64,000 bases of DNA from BRH-c25 sp012519325 (GTDB taxonomy: Bacteria; Bacillota; Clostridia; Lutisporales; Lutisporaceae): contig JBMNHZ010000009.1 of NCBI GenBank assembly GCA_050950645.1, forward strand, positions 1 through 64,000, read 5' to 3'. Shown piece by piece: positions 16,793-25,369 of this stretch. Both the position numbers and the translations under genes were made by a program. Below the pieces are notes generated by a model, which ran no database searches, was not told the DNA's origin, and saw only the letters and a list, made by a program, of their open reading frames with translations. Position 1 is the first letter of the stretch. Every line of letters begins with the position of its first letter.

Positions 16793-17698
16793 TTATTTCG
16801 GCGCTACCGCCTGTACCACGGTTCGAGTGGTATTCACAGCGGCCTGTGCGGTATAAACGGCAGACATCAGATTTGCCTTTGTGCTGGTATCCAGGCCAAA
16901 GGCTCCGGCAATTCTCGGCACTTCACCGGCGGACAACATCAGTCCAAGCCCCAGCAAGGCATGGGTTCTCAGAACCATAAGCCCCGCGGCAAGGATGGTC
17001 GCCTGCAAAAAGGTTGTCAGGCACAGACCGATAATCTGCTTGCACCATTGGATAAATCCGTCAATGTAACCACGGGGAACAGAGAACATATACAAGCTGC
17101 CCACAGCAATCTGGATCAGCAAGATACCTCCCCGTTTTAAGTTAGAAAAGAACACTTTAATCACGGCATATCCCATCATGATAATCATAAAGAGCATCAT
17201 GATAGGGCTTGTAATAGCGGATATCCCTCCAAAGATACCGGAACCCATGGCGCCGCCGATGTCCGGCGAAGCGCGAAGCTCTGCAATAATGTTTCCGGCG
17301 AGGTCGCTGAAGCTGGTGCCATAGCCGGTGATTCCCGCCGTGAGGCTGCTCTGGAGATTAACCGACAGCTTGAACAGCTCCACCGGCAGGATTGTAAAAA
17401 GAGACACCGCCATAAAACCTTTGAGGGCGTTTAAGGCGGTGTCCTTTATGCTGCCACGGCCGTGCTGGTATTCAATGCCGGTTTCAAATACCGAGACTAC
17501 AAGTCCGGTTCCGTACAGCGCCCAAGCCAGATAGGAAAAAAACAATACGATGGACTGTACCCATTCCATGGAGAACAACTCCACACCCATGTTTCCCATC
17601 TGTGCAAAAAAGTCGGCAAGAAAGCCGACCACCTGTCCGTAGAGCCATTCGATGATCTGATCCATCACGGTTCCCAGGACAAAGTCCCATATGAACAT
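16793..17698 (-). CDS. TrbL/VirB6-type polytopic T4SS membrane protein
   Basis: The start is ATG 17698, eight bases after GGAGGTG; the frame open to 17734 lacks a better site. The protein has about 301 residues and multiple hydrophobic helices (around 45-65, 85-110, 165-190, 200-220, 230-255). FFSNLKRGGILLIQIAVGSLYMFSVPRGYIDGF is a loop plus helix typical of the clostridial TrbL/VirB6-like family. It forms the inner-membrane part of the channel. It follows a terminator and precedes the DUF4406-like gene by 19 bases. Confidence 0.8.
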   Translation of the reverse strand: MFIWDFVLGTVMDQIIEWLYGQVVGFLADFFAQMGNMGVELFSMEWVQSIVLFFSYLAWALYGTGLVVSVFETGIEYQHGRGSIKDTALNALKGFMAVSLFTILPVELFKLSVNLQSSLTAGITGYGTSFSDLAGNIIAELRASPDIGGAMGSGIFGGISAITSPIMMLFMIIMMGYAVIKVFFSNLKRGGILLIQIAVGSLYMFSVPRGYIDGFIQWCKQIIGLCLTTFLQATILAAGLMVLRTHALLGLGLMLSAGEVPRIAGAFGLDTSTKANLMSAVYTAQAAVNTTRTVVQAVAPK

Positions 17699-17724
17699 TT
17701 GAGGTTCACCTCCCTCAAGAAATA

Positions 17725-17759
17725 TTAAAAACATACCGCAGCTTTACTTGCGGTATGTT
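17725..17759 (-). terminator. Rho-independent terminator or attenuator before TrbL
   Basis: A perfect 11-bp inverted repeat, AACATACCGCA / TGCGGTATGTT, occupies 17730-17759. In the minus direction it is followed by TTTTTAAT. It lies between the 17789-18223 gene and the TrbL ribosome site. Confidence 0.75.
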
Positions 17760-17788
17760 CGTCCATCTTGCATTCTACAAAATCATTG

Positions 17789-18223
17789 TCACGCCATGGT
17801 TTGCGTCATACCATTGGACATATCCTGGGTAGGTTCCTGAAAAACCTCCAGGTAATTGCCTACAGCGTCAGCGAGCTTTTCAAAATCTGCGGGGGTTGGC
17901 TGATAGGCATACCATTCCAGCTTGCCTTGATACACCCATAAGTGCGGGCTGACTCCTTCCTTAAAGTTCGGATTGTTTACTGGTTTTGTTCCCAGAATTT
18001 CCTGAAAACGAAGGAGGGTACTGTCTACTACACCTTCGTTCCGGTTGATAAGCGATACTTTGAGTGCTTCGTAATGATTGGCATGTCCCAAGGTGACAAA
18101 TTCTGCACGGATGCGGAGACTATCACTGATTTTTCCGTAGCAAGTTCTTCCGACAAACCTTGTATCGGAAAAAATCGCATCATGGTCGAAGAGCTTTCGC
18201 AGTTCTTTTTCAAATGTAGTCAT
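17789..18223 (-). CDS. Hypothetical ICE protein with Met-rich tail, downstream of the transposon
   Basis: The 144-residue soluble protein starts at ATG 18223 after an AGGAGG site that is the left copy of the Tn7-like target duplication. No family is recognised. Features are FLxRTCYGKISDSLRIRAEFVT-like mixed alpha/beta text, GVSPHLWVYQGKLEWYAY in the middle and an acidic helix near the end. The C-terminus is MSNGMTQTMA, fitting the shared tail. Before the transposon arrived it directly followed the VirB2-like pilin gene now at 24954. Its transcription from the transfer promoter is now interrupted by 6.7 kb and the transposon's own terminator. Confidence 0.6.
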   Translation of the reverse strand: MTTFEKELRKLFDHDAIFSDTRFVGRTCYGKISDSLRIRAEFVTLGHANHYEALKVSLINRNEGVVDSTLLRFQEILGTKPVNNPNFKEGVSPHLWVYQGKLEWYAYQPTPADFEKLADAVGNYLEVFQEPTQDMSNGMTQTMA

Positions 18224-18242
18224 ATACTGTTCCTCCTGTCAC

Positions 18243-18397
18243 CTCCGAAAAAAGTTGTTCAACGGAACCCGTGTTTTTGCTCCGTTTTTTCAAAAATAAG
18301 TTGTTCAAAATCGTCTTTTTTCATTTTCCTCATCCTTTCATAAGATTTTTTGGTGCTTGGTCTTTTCACATTGGATTTCAAAATAAGTTGTTCAATA
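18243..18397 (+). repeat. TnsB-type binding repeats at the tniQ-side transposon end
   Basis: Three related sites with the core AAGTTGTTCAA occur at 18243-18264, 18289-18308 (TTCAAAAATAAGTTGTTCAA) and 18376-18397. They point in the same direction and match the sites at the other end, as in Tn7 ends. Confidence 0.85.
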
Positions 18398-18428
18398 AAC
18401 CATATCATCCACCACCTTCCGATACATA

Positions 18429-18458
18429 CAAAAAAGCAACCGACATCAGCCGATTGCT
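18429..18458 (-). terminator. Terminator of the tns operon
   Basis: On the minus strand AGCAATCG pairs with CGGTTGCT around an 8-base loop, followed by six T. It lies 33 bases after the end of the extended tniQ frame. Confidence 0.75.
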
Positions 18459-18490
18459 CTTTGTATGTAGATATTCATTTTTGTAATTGT

Positions 18491-20384
18491 TCAATGCAGT
18501 CGCGGGTAAAGCCTTCTAATGGGAATAAACAGCTTGTGCGAAATTGAAGCCTTGATTTGAATCTGCGGCAGAAGAAGATTTTTCCCTGAATCAAAAAGCT
18601 CTTTTACCGCCCACTGAATTTTTCTCTTACGCCATTCCATATCGGTTTCCAATGCTTCATCCAGATATGCCTGCGTCTTTGGCAAATAGCCGTTTTTCAG
18701 ATTTTTTGTAGAGATTGTTCAGCCCGCCGTACTTTTCCACAGAATGCCGGTTAATCCAAACAGGTCGACCCGGCGAGCTTTTCAAATAAGCAACCGCGGC
18801 GCGGGCTTTCTCTAAACTATCATCATCGCTGTCAGCCCAGTCACGCACCGTATGCTGTTTGGACTTTGGCGCATTGGCCTCGTACCAATCCACATCGTTT
18901 TCTCGCAGCCATTTGTAAATTTCAGGGTAACGCTTAATCAGAAAACTGCGGGATGAATCCGGGTTGTCTTTCATGACCTGTAACCATTGCGCCCGATAGT
19001 AGTCTTTCGATGTTGACTTTAGAGCAGGTTCCGGCACAGTTTTCCGTTCATAGTAGATATATGGCTTCTTCTTCGGTAATTGATCTGCCGGAAAGAAACC
19101 CAGTTCAACACCTAATCGCTTTACTGTCAGAAAACCACAGTGTAGTTTTTCTGTGATGTGCATAATGGGAGCGCCGGATTTCATCATCTTCTTGAACGTA
19201 TTCATCCACAACCACCCGTAGTCCACCGTATCAATTTGGCCGGAATATTGTTTGCTTTTAGGTCTTTCACGGCTTCGTCTGTATGCAAACCCGCAGTGGG
19301 GGCAGGTGAATGTTGCCTGATGGCGGGAAGCAAACTGCACCAGAGGCGACAGTTCAGAAATCACATCTTTCAAATAGTACGGGCAAACCGGATTTCTGCA
19401 TGGCCACGGGCCTGCTCCATAGGGATGTGCCACACCATGCTGCTTTGTAAAGAAATCTTCGGCAGACCCGGCCAAAAATCGCATAAGCAAAAGATAATAG
19501 ACCGGATAGAGCAGAGAATTTCGTTTATGCATAACGCGCTCGGACCACGGAACCACGCCTTGTGAACAAACCTCCAAAAGCTCTAAAAGCTCTTGTCCAT
19601 AAAACTCACAAATCTCCTTGTCGAGCAATTGGCTTTTTATCTTGCGCCCGCTTAAACTGCGATATCCTTTCACCTGAAGCAATTGTCCATAAATTTCCAT
19701 TGTCGATTCTGAAAACGCCAGAGCATAACCGTTTTGCATAATCCAAGCAGCGTCCCTCGCGACATTCATCAGCTTTTCAGTTGTACCGTCACAAAAGGAA
19801 GACATATGCTCGTTGGAGGCCACCGCAAAAGAGGCGGCATGAAACTTCGAGCTGATATCTTTTTGAAAGACAACGGAATTCTTGATTGGCTTACCATGAA
19901 CAGGACACATCAGAACGCCGGGAAGCAAGTGAAGCCTGTGCCAATATGGCTCGCCGTAAAGCCGAATATCTTCCTGCCAACAATCCTCGCAATAGCGGAG
20001 ATACTGCCACTTGGGGCTTTTGGAACGAGGCAGACCGCAAAGCTGGTAAGCCATAATTTTGTTTTGCGATTCACTTTCCAGTAATTCTAACACCTGAAAC
20101 CCGCGCTCTTCGGGGAGAAACGGTTTTAAAAACGGATAAATCGTATTGTTGGCCGCGAAATATTTCGCCGTTAGGCCCGTCTCTGGCGGAATCCGCAGGG
20201 CTACTTTACCGAGAGATTGGGGCAGATACAAATTCGAGCTGATCTTTTTTCCCCATATTGTTTTGGCGGTGCTGACAAAGGCCGGATTTCCGCTGCGGAT
20301 ATGGTATCGGCACAGAACACTGTAAAATATCTCGTCAGGATACGGCGTTGGGAAAAAGCCCAGCGGGGATTCGTCAAAACTCAT
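18491..20384 (-). pseudogene. tniQ: TnsD/TniQ target-selection protein, frameshifted near the 3' end
   Basis: The main frame (20384 to 18657) encodes 575 residues: an N-terminal TniQ domain (SPLGFFPTPYPDEIFYSVLCRYHIRSG), zinc ligands in YCEDCWQEDI and LMCPVHGKPI near 150-180, and CPHCGFAYRRS near 365. It ends early as RLFAKDAGISG. Shifting frame at the A run around 18693-18697 instead gives KNGYLPKTQAYLDEALETD and a further 60 residues to 18491 (RKIQWAVKELFDSGK), which reads like a normal TnsD C-terminus. The family binds the attachment site and recruits TnsC. Loss of the last part could alter target recognition, or the shift may be a sequencing error. Confidence 0.85.
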
Positions 20385-21936
20385 CCGCTGATTCCGCGAT
20401 GAATCCTGACTTTTTCAGATTTTCGTACGGCGATTCCCCGGCGGCTTTTCGTAAATCATCATCCTGTTCATCAATATCGGTCGGATTCTTTTCCGATTCC
20501 ATGTTCAGGGCGATTTTGAATGCCTTTTTGACAACGGCGGCAAGAGGCTGGCCTGATACGGATTTTCCGATGGCCTTCTTCACAGCGGAACGGGCAACTT
20601 TTGAAGGTATATCCATTTCGAGAAGTTTCAGCACCGCCTGTTCTTCCAACGACAGTATTTCATTTTGCCCCAAAGGAATATCGCCGCAGGCTATCCTTCC
20701 GGACTGAGCGGCAAGGTAATCCTCCACATTGATGGGCTTGATGTCCTCATACATCAGTAGTTTTTTCATATTGCCGGAACGAAGCGCGTCGAGCATGGGC
20801 TTTACCAACCGCAGCTTTTCCGCCGCGACTTCTTTGATGGTTTGGACGGTTATCGTTTCCGTCCCGTCGGCAATCGCTTTCATCTGCGCCATCGCATAGA
20901 GCTTTACCGCAATGTCGATAATGCCCTGGCTTTCATCATAGAGAACATTTTTCAGTTCAGCTGTCAGGGGGATTTTGTTTCGTGTCCACTGGTTTTTCCA
21001 CATTGCCCGGAGCATAATCTCCCATGAAAGGTCGTTTTTCATCCTGTCCCACAGCAAATCCCCCTGTCCGCTACCGCGCCGCGCCTGCCGGAACTCGCTC
21101 TGCAAAACCGACATGGCCTTTGTGGTTCCAATCAGCACGACGGGGACACCGATTGTGTTGACCAACGTAACGAAGAAATTCAGCATTTTGTCCGAGCCGC
21201 CGCTTTTCGCCTGGCTGAGGTGCTGGATTTCATCAATCACAAGCAGCCCAAGACAATGCGTTGTGGCGATTTGCGCCATGCGGGGGAGCGCGGCGTCCAC
21301 CGTCATGCGGTCAGAGGAAAACTTTTTGGAATAACTCGTACCCAAAATGCGGTCAACATAGGCGAAAAAGCTCAGGCACAGCCCCTTTAACGAGCCGTCA
21401 AACGGGCAGTCGATTTTCGCCCATACCAACTGCGTTAAAAACAGCGAATTCCCTTTGTACTGCGTGTGCAGGATTTGTTGGGGATAGAGCGATAAAACCT
21501 TTTCCATCGCCGTCGTTTTGCCTACACCGGACATCCCGATAACGGTAAAGCCGGAAGCGGTAGAGTTCATGCTGTAAACGGCGTTCAGGCCGGCCTTTTC
21601 CCGAATGGCAACCGCGCCCTGCGCCAGCCTTGACGCGTACTGGGGCGTAACGGGATTTTTTGAGATATAGCCCTGACGTATCGCCCGTGAAACCCTCTGT
21701 TCTATGTCAATATGGGTATCAAGAGGTTGGAAATACCGAAACAGTCTGCCGATACAGTGGAAGCGGTACTGCGCGTCAAATTCCCGTTCGCCCTCGTTGT
21801 ATCCGGGGTCAACCGTCAGAAGCTTCGCCGCCTCATAGCTTGAATAAATGGGCGGCAGCGCCTCTATCAATGGATTTCCCTTGTATTCCTCAATGATCTG
21901 CGGCAGGTAACAGGCTTTACCCGGTTCATTTTTCAT
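20374..21936 (-). CDS. tnsC: TnsC/TniB AAA+ transposition regulator
   Basis: The 520-residue protein has Walker A GMSGVGKTTAMEKVL near residue 135, Walker B LGLLVIDEIQHL near 230 and a sensor region around VVLIGTTKAMSVL. The N-terminal arm and long C-terminal region are as in Tn7 TnsC rather than the short TniB of Tn5053. TnsC links target-site binding by TniQ to the transposase and controls target immunity. It overlaps TnsB and TniQ by about 11 bases on each side, a tight operon. Confidence 0.92.
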   Translation of the reverse strand: MKNEPGKACYLPQIIEEYKGNPLIEALPPIYSSYEAAKLLTVDPGYNEGEREFDAQYRFHCIGRLFRYFQPLDTHIDIEQRVSRAIRQGYISKNPVTPQYASRLAQGAVAIREKAGLNAVYSMNSTASGFTVIGMSGVGKTTAMEKVLSLYPQQILHTQYKGNSLFLTQLVWAKIDCPFDGSLKGLCLSFFAYVDRILGTSYSKKFSSDRMTVDAALPRMAQIATTHCLGLLVIDEIQHLSQAKSGGSDKMLNFFVTLVNTIGVPVVLIGTTKAMSVLQSEFRQARRGSGQGDLLWDRMKNDLSWEIMLRAMWKNQWTRNKIPLTAELKNVLYDESQGIIDIAVKLYAMAQMKAIADGTETITVQTIKEVAAEKLRLVKPMLDALRSGNMKKLLMYEDIKPINVEDYLAAQSGRIACGDIPLGQNEILSLEEQAVLKLLEMDIPSKVARSAVKKAIGKSVSGQPLAAVVKKAFKIALNMESEKNPTDIDEQDDDLRKAAGESPYENLKKSGFIAESADEF

Positions 21937-24055
21937 TCAGCCGTTCCTCCAATTGCTTTTGAATCATGGCGAGCGTGGGGGAAATTGTCGCCTGTTTCTT
22001 CTGCGGTTCAGGCTTGGCGGTCTGCGGCACATCTTCATCGCCAAGAGAAAAGGCTTCATCCCTGCGGTTGCGCTCTTTTTCGGCGCGCCTGTTTTCACGG
22101 ATGTTTTTAGTTCTGGCGAGTTTGGATTTCGGAACAGCCGTCTGCCGCGCCATTTCCTCCGCTTCCGCGATAACGCTGTCTATCGCTGCGGACAAGTCCG
22201 CTTTGGTTGCCATTTCCTTTGCGGTGTTTTGGCGGCGCAGCAGCTTTTCGGATTCCTGCAAATAGCGGATTTCGTCCAAACACATATCCACATATTTGTC
22301 CTGCCACTCTGCCAAAAAGCAACTGTCAAAAGATCCGTCCGGCTCCCGCACATAAATGGTGCTCATATTTCGCGGGTCGAAGGAAACCTCCACCTTGTAG
22401 CTGCCCTTTGCCCGTGCCGTTTCAAACCAATGCTCCACGGCGGCGCGTTCGCACAGATAATACAAACCTTTGAAGCGAATACCTTTTGCCGTTACAGAAG
22501 CCGTTCCCGTTGGCATCAGGCACAGCTTGACGGTTTCCTCCGGGAACGAGCGCAATGCACCTGAGCAATGGGCGATCCCCCAATTCCAAAGTTTAATGGG
22601 AATCGGTTCCACATTGTCCGCAATCATATCCGCCGTGCGCTCATAGGCATCTAAAAAATGATGGTTGTTGTGCTGGAGTACGCACTGTATCAGGATTTTG
22701 GTAAGCTGATGAATATCCAGTTTCGCGTCAAGGCGGTAATCCCTGCCGCCGCGCTCCGACATATCCGGCTTGACATGGCCGGGCAGGAACGCCACCGCCC
22801 TGGTGTTGATGGTTCGAAAATATTGCTCGACAATGCCTTTCATGTCGGCGCGATAGGGCGGCGCGTTTTCCACTCGCACGTTCAGGGCATTGATAAGCGT
22901 TTCAACGGATTTGCTCTCCATCTCGCCCCGGTCGCCCAATATCGCGTTTGGGACATGGCGGCACGGCCATTCGCTATCGGTGATCTCAACGCCGTATTCC
23001 GCGCAATATTTCACCTTGTCGGAGGCGGCGTTGGCAATCGCCATCATAGCTCCCGCCCACGAGGGGCCTTCCAGGCCCACATACATCCCCGCGACCATGC
23101 GGCTGAATGTGTCGATGACAAAGTAGATGACCGGGCGGCCGATGATGTCGGCGCGGTTGAAACGCGAAACCAGATAAATATCGCCTATGGTCGCGTCAAT
23201 CTGGTATTTTGCGCCCGGCCCCATGATGCCGTAATCGGATTTCCCCAAAATCGCCCTGTGTTCAAGAGCGTATTTAGCTTCGCCCTTGCGTTTAGAGATT
23301 TTCTCTTGCGTATTGTGCTTTTTCCCGTACCAATAACGGAACTGCCCGATTGTGGGAATTTCATTTTCAGGCAGAAGCTCGGCTTTCATCGTACCGTCCG
23401 TCTGCGTTACGAATTTCGTGTAATGCTCCTTAATCATCAGGTCGTATGCGTCTTTCAGCGTATACCCGTTTCGGTTGTGATAATATTTTTTGATAGCCTG
23501 CTCATATATCCGTTTGGTTTCTTCATCCACGTTCTTGCCGGAGCTTTCGCCGTATTTGCGGGGGCGACCAATTTTTCCGTTGCCTCTGTTGCTATGCTCT
23601 TGCCCCTTGCCGCCGCAGTTCTTAAATTCAGGAAGAAATGCGTTTCGATTTTTTCCTCTTGCCCAGTACCATTTCAAATATTTGTAAAGCGTTTTCACGC
23701 TTTTTCCGCTTTCGGATGATTTCTCATTCAGGATTGCGAGCCGCGCTTTTCTGTCATAAATTTTCGGCTCATCCGTTACGGCCGATTCCATGACACGCCA
23801 AATACTATCTCTGAACTCTTTGTCTTTTTCCGTAATTGCGTTCTCGGAAAGTATTCTTGCTCCAAAATCCTCATCTGACAGCCGCCAAAGAGGATTGTCG
23901 ATTTTGTTCTGCAAATCCGGGACGCTAATCAACTCCGGCATATTCATGTCGGTAAGGTCAAATACATAGGCAAACTCATTGGACGCCCAAAGAACTCTGT
24001 ACAAATGGCCATTGTCATTGGACACATAGACATCATTGATATTAAACAGGCTCAT
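21926..24055 (-). CDS. tnsB: TnsB DDE transposase (Mu/retroviral integrase fold)
   Basis: Start is ATG 24055, just after the tnsA stop, preceded by GGGGGTGG; an upstream start at 24103 would overlap tnsA. The about 709-residue protein has N-terminal helix-turn-helix regions and an rve catalytic core with the three acidic residues in YQIDATIGDIYLV, NAILGDRGEM and MKGIVEQYFR. A beta-barrel region and a charged C-terminal tail follow and probably contact TnsC. It cuts the 3' ends and joins them to the target and binds the 20-bp end repeats. All catalytic residues look intact. Confidence 0.93.
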   Translation of the reverse strand: MSLFNINDVYVSNDNGHLYRVLWASNEFAYVFDLTDMNMPELISVPDLQNKIDNPLWRLSDEDFGARILSENAITEKDKEFRDSIWRVMESAVTDEPKIYDRKARLAILNEKSSESGKSVKTLYKYLKWYWARGKNRNAFLPEFKNCGGKGQEHSNRGNGKIGRPRKYGESSGKNVDEETKRIYEQAIKKYYHNRNGYTLKDAYDLMIKEHYTKFVTQTDGTMKAELLPENEIPTIGQFRYWYGKKHNTQEKISKRKGEAKYALEHRAILGKSDYGIMGPGAKYQIDATIGDIYLVSRFNRADIIGRPVIYFVIDTFSRMVAGMYVGLEGPSWAGAMMAIANAASDKVKYCAEYGVEITDSEWPCRHVPNAILGDRGEMESKSVETLINALNVRVENAPPYRADMKGIVEQYFRTINTRAVAFLPGHVKPDMSERGGRDYRLDAKLDIHQLTKILIQCVLQHNNHHFLDAYERTADMIADNVEPIPIKLWNWGIAHCSGALRSFPEETVKLCLMPTGTASVTAKGIRFKGLYYLCERAAVEHWFETARAKGSYKVEVSFDPRNMSTIYVREPDGSFDSCFLAEWQDKYVDMCLDEIRYLQESEKLLRRQNTAKEMATKADLSAAIDSVIAEAEEMARQTAVPKSKLARTKNIRENRRAEKERNRRDEAFSLGDEDVPQTAKPEPQKKQATISPTLAMIQKQLEERLNEK

Positions 24056-24059
24056 TGAC

Positions 24060-24848
24060 TTATGCCACCCCCACTCTGAACTTTTCAAGACAGATAGCTT
24101 CATTCATTTCTACCTTAATCTCTTTTTGCAAAACAAGATTTTTGAATACAGCGATACCGACTCCCATCGGATATGAAAACTCATCCTCGACCATTCGGGC
24201 GATTTCCAAGACGGACAGACAAGTGGTGGTGTACATACGCTTCATAAAATCAAGTGCCAAATCAAAATCGCCGTTAAATGCGCCAAACTCGTTTAAGTTT
24301 TGCCCCGAATAAAGCCATTCGATATTTTTGGCCTTTCGGTAGTCTATCTCTTTCTCTGTGACGAGCTTCCACTCTACACCCTGACAGTTCCAATAACGCC
24401 GCTCGATTTCGAGTTTTTCTATGGTTCGTGGATTGGTAAGCTCCGATGAAAGTTTGACAGTCCGCGCTTTGAACCCTTGCGTCGTTGTAATCAGAAAATC
24501 GCAGGTCATAACATAGGGATAACCGCTTACTCTGTCCGTAGGATACTTGATTCCGGCCTGTGCGGCTGCGTTTATCGCGCAGTCCAAATCCAAAAGTGGG
24601 TATTGCTCACGAATATCCAACACATTATCAGACCAATCCAAGAGATAAAAGTAGGCAAGTTCATTGTTGGACATCAAATGGTGAACCCGTCCTGTCTTTC
24701 TGCCTTTCACCCGCGAAACAACACCTTTGGAAGCAAAGTCCTGTATCCGTATCCAAGGCGTATAGCCGGGGCCGTCGCCGCGACCCCGGCCTTCACGCAA
24801 ATATTTCTCAAATACGCTTTGATTCCAACAGCGTGAATGCTTCGCCAT
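24060..24848 (-). CDS. tnsA: TnsA endonuclease
   Basis: ATG 24848 is chosen (AAGGCGG upstream), though TTG 24854 is possible. The protein of about 262 residues shows the TnsA N-domain nuclease pattern: NNELAYFYLLDW with the acidic Glu, MTCDFLITT with the Asp, and ARTVKLSSEL at the lysine position. The C-terminal winged-helix region that contacts TnsC follows. The usual Gln of the Q-x-K motif appears to be Thr here. TnsA cuts the 5' ends so that the element moves by cut-and-paste. Its presence separates this element from Tn5053-like TniABQ transposons. Confidence 0.88.
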   Translation of the reverse strand: MAKHSRCWNQSVFEKYLREGRGRGDGPGYTPWIRIQDFASKGVVSRVKGRKTGRVHHLMSNNELAYFYLLDWSDNVLDIREQYPLLDLDCAINAAAQAGIKYPTDRVSGYPYVMTCDFLITTTQGFKARTVKLSSELTNPRTIEKLEIERRYWNCQGVEWKLVTEKEIDYRKAKNIEWLYSGQNLNEFGAFNGDFDLALDFMKRMYTTTCLSVLEIARMVEDEFSYPMGVGIAVFKNLVLQKEIKVEMNEAICLEKFRVGVA

Positions 24849-24881
24849 GATCAATCCGCCTTTTCGATTTTACTCCTTCCT

Positions 24882-24949
24882 TATTGTACAACATTTTTTA
24901 TTATTGTATAAGTTATTTTTTAATTGAATAACTTATTTTTGAATTGACA
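24882..24949 (-). repeat. TnsB-type binding repeats at the tnsA-side transposon end
   Basis: Three nearly contiguous 20-bp sites lie at 24924-24943, 24904-24923 and 24882-24901. Read on the minus strand they begin TTCAAAAATAAGTTATTCAA, TTAAAAAATAACTTATACAA and ATAAAAAATGTTGTACAATA. They run from the TGTCA terminus inward and match the sites of the other end. Confidence 0.85.
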
Positions 24950-24953
24950 CCTC

Positions 24954-25295
24954 CTACATTCCGAGAATTGTCCAGATATATAGCGGAGCCGTCAGCGTGA
25001 ACACAAGGCAGGCGAACAGAATAGCCGGTGCGGCCCATTCGAACTGACCATGCTTCCGATAATCAAAATACGCCATCCCCAATTTGGCAAAGAAGAACAC
25101 TGCCAAAATGAGGTCAATGGCGGGAAACACCACGTTGTTGACAACCGTCTTGATCTGACCGGAGGCGTCCCGCCAAGTACCCTCAATAGCCCCTGCCACA
25201 TCCCCGGTCGGAGCGGCGTATGCTGTCGTACTAAACGCAAAGGCTACCATGAGGGCAAAAGTCAAAACAAGAGCTGTTTTCTTGTATTTCTTCAT
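24954..25295 (-). CDS. VirB2/TrbC-like pilin or channel protein (DUF3852-like)
   Basis: Start is ATG 25295 (MKKYKKTALV). The 113-residue protein has a signal peptide ending near AYA-APTGD, a short polar segment, and two membrane helices (FPAIDLILAVFFFAKLG and APAILFACLVFTLTAPLYI). This is the layout of small TrbC/VirB2-type subunits and of the DUF3852 family in clostridial ICEs. Its stop codon TAG abuts the transposon target duplication, so the Tn7-like element inserted exactly behind it, separating it from its former downstream neighbour at 17789-18223. Confidence 0.7.
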   Translation of the reverse strand: MKKYKKTALVLTFALMVAFAFSTTAYAAPTGDVAGAIEGTWRDASGQIKTVVNNVVFPAIDLILAVFFFAKLGMAYFDYRKHGQFEWAAPAILFACLVFTLTAPLYIWTILGM

Positions 25296-25327
25296 AAAGA
25301 CCACCTTTCCAAAGTTAAGAAAAGACC

Positions 25328-25343
25328 GCAGAAATACTTCTGC
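25328..25343 (-). terminator. Weak hairpin terminator or attenuator
   Basis: GCAGAA / TTCTGC with a 4-base loop lies between the surface-protein stop and the pilin start; on the minus strand it is followed by TCTTTTCTT. Confidence 0.45.
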
Positions 25344-25369
25344 AGCCTTGCTCTTTTTCTGATATTTTA

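Larger units (their letters stand above)
18237..24949 (-). mobile_element. Tn7-like transposon (tnsA-tnsB-tnsC-tnsD/tniQ), cargo-free, with 5-bp target duplication
   Basis: The element is bounded by TGTCA at 18237-18241 and its inverse TGACA at 24945-24949. The flanking 5 bp are CCTCC on both sides (18232-18236 and 24950-24954), the 5-bp duplication expected for Tn7-type transposition. Each end carries three copies of a 20-bp TnsB-type site. The 6,713 bp contain only the four transposition genes, all on the minus strand, ordered TnsA, TnsB, TnsC, TniQ from the right-hand end. There is no cargo gene, no CRISPR array and no Cas gene. The insertion lies in the Shine-Dalgarno region after the VirB2-like pilin stop codon of the host ICE. 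Confidence 0.93.

Noticed and set aside
18690..18700. Programmed frameshift in tniQ
   Set aside because: The site has only five A after G and the change needed is +1; no canonical slippery heptamer or clear downstream structure.
22658..23719. Long plus-strand open frame opposite tnsB
   Set aside because: Antisense shadow of the transposase core with no recognisable domain or ribosome site.
18237..24949. CRISPR-associated transposon
   Set aside because: The Tn7-like element has TniQ, TnsA, TnsB and TnsC but no Cas gene and no direct-repeat array in or near it.
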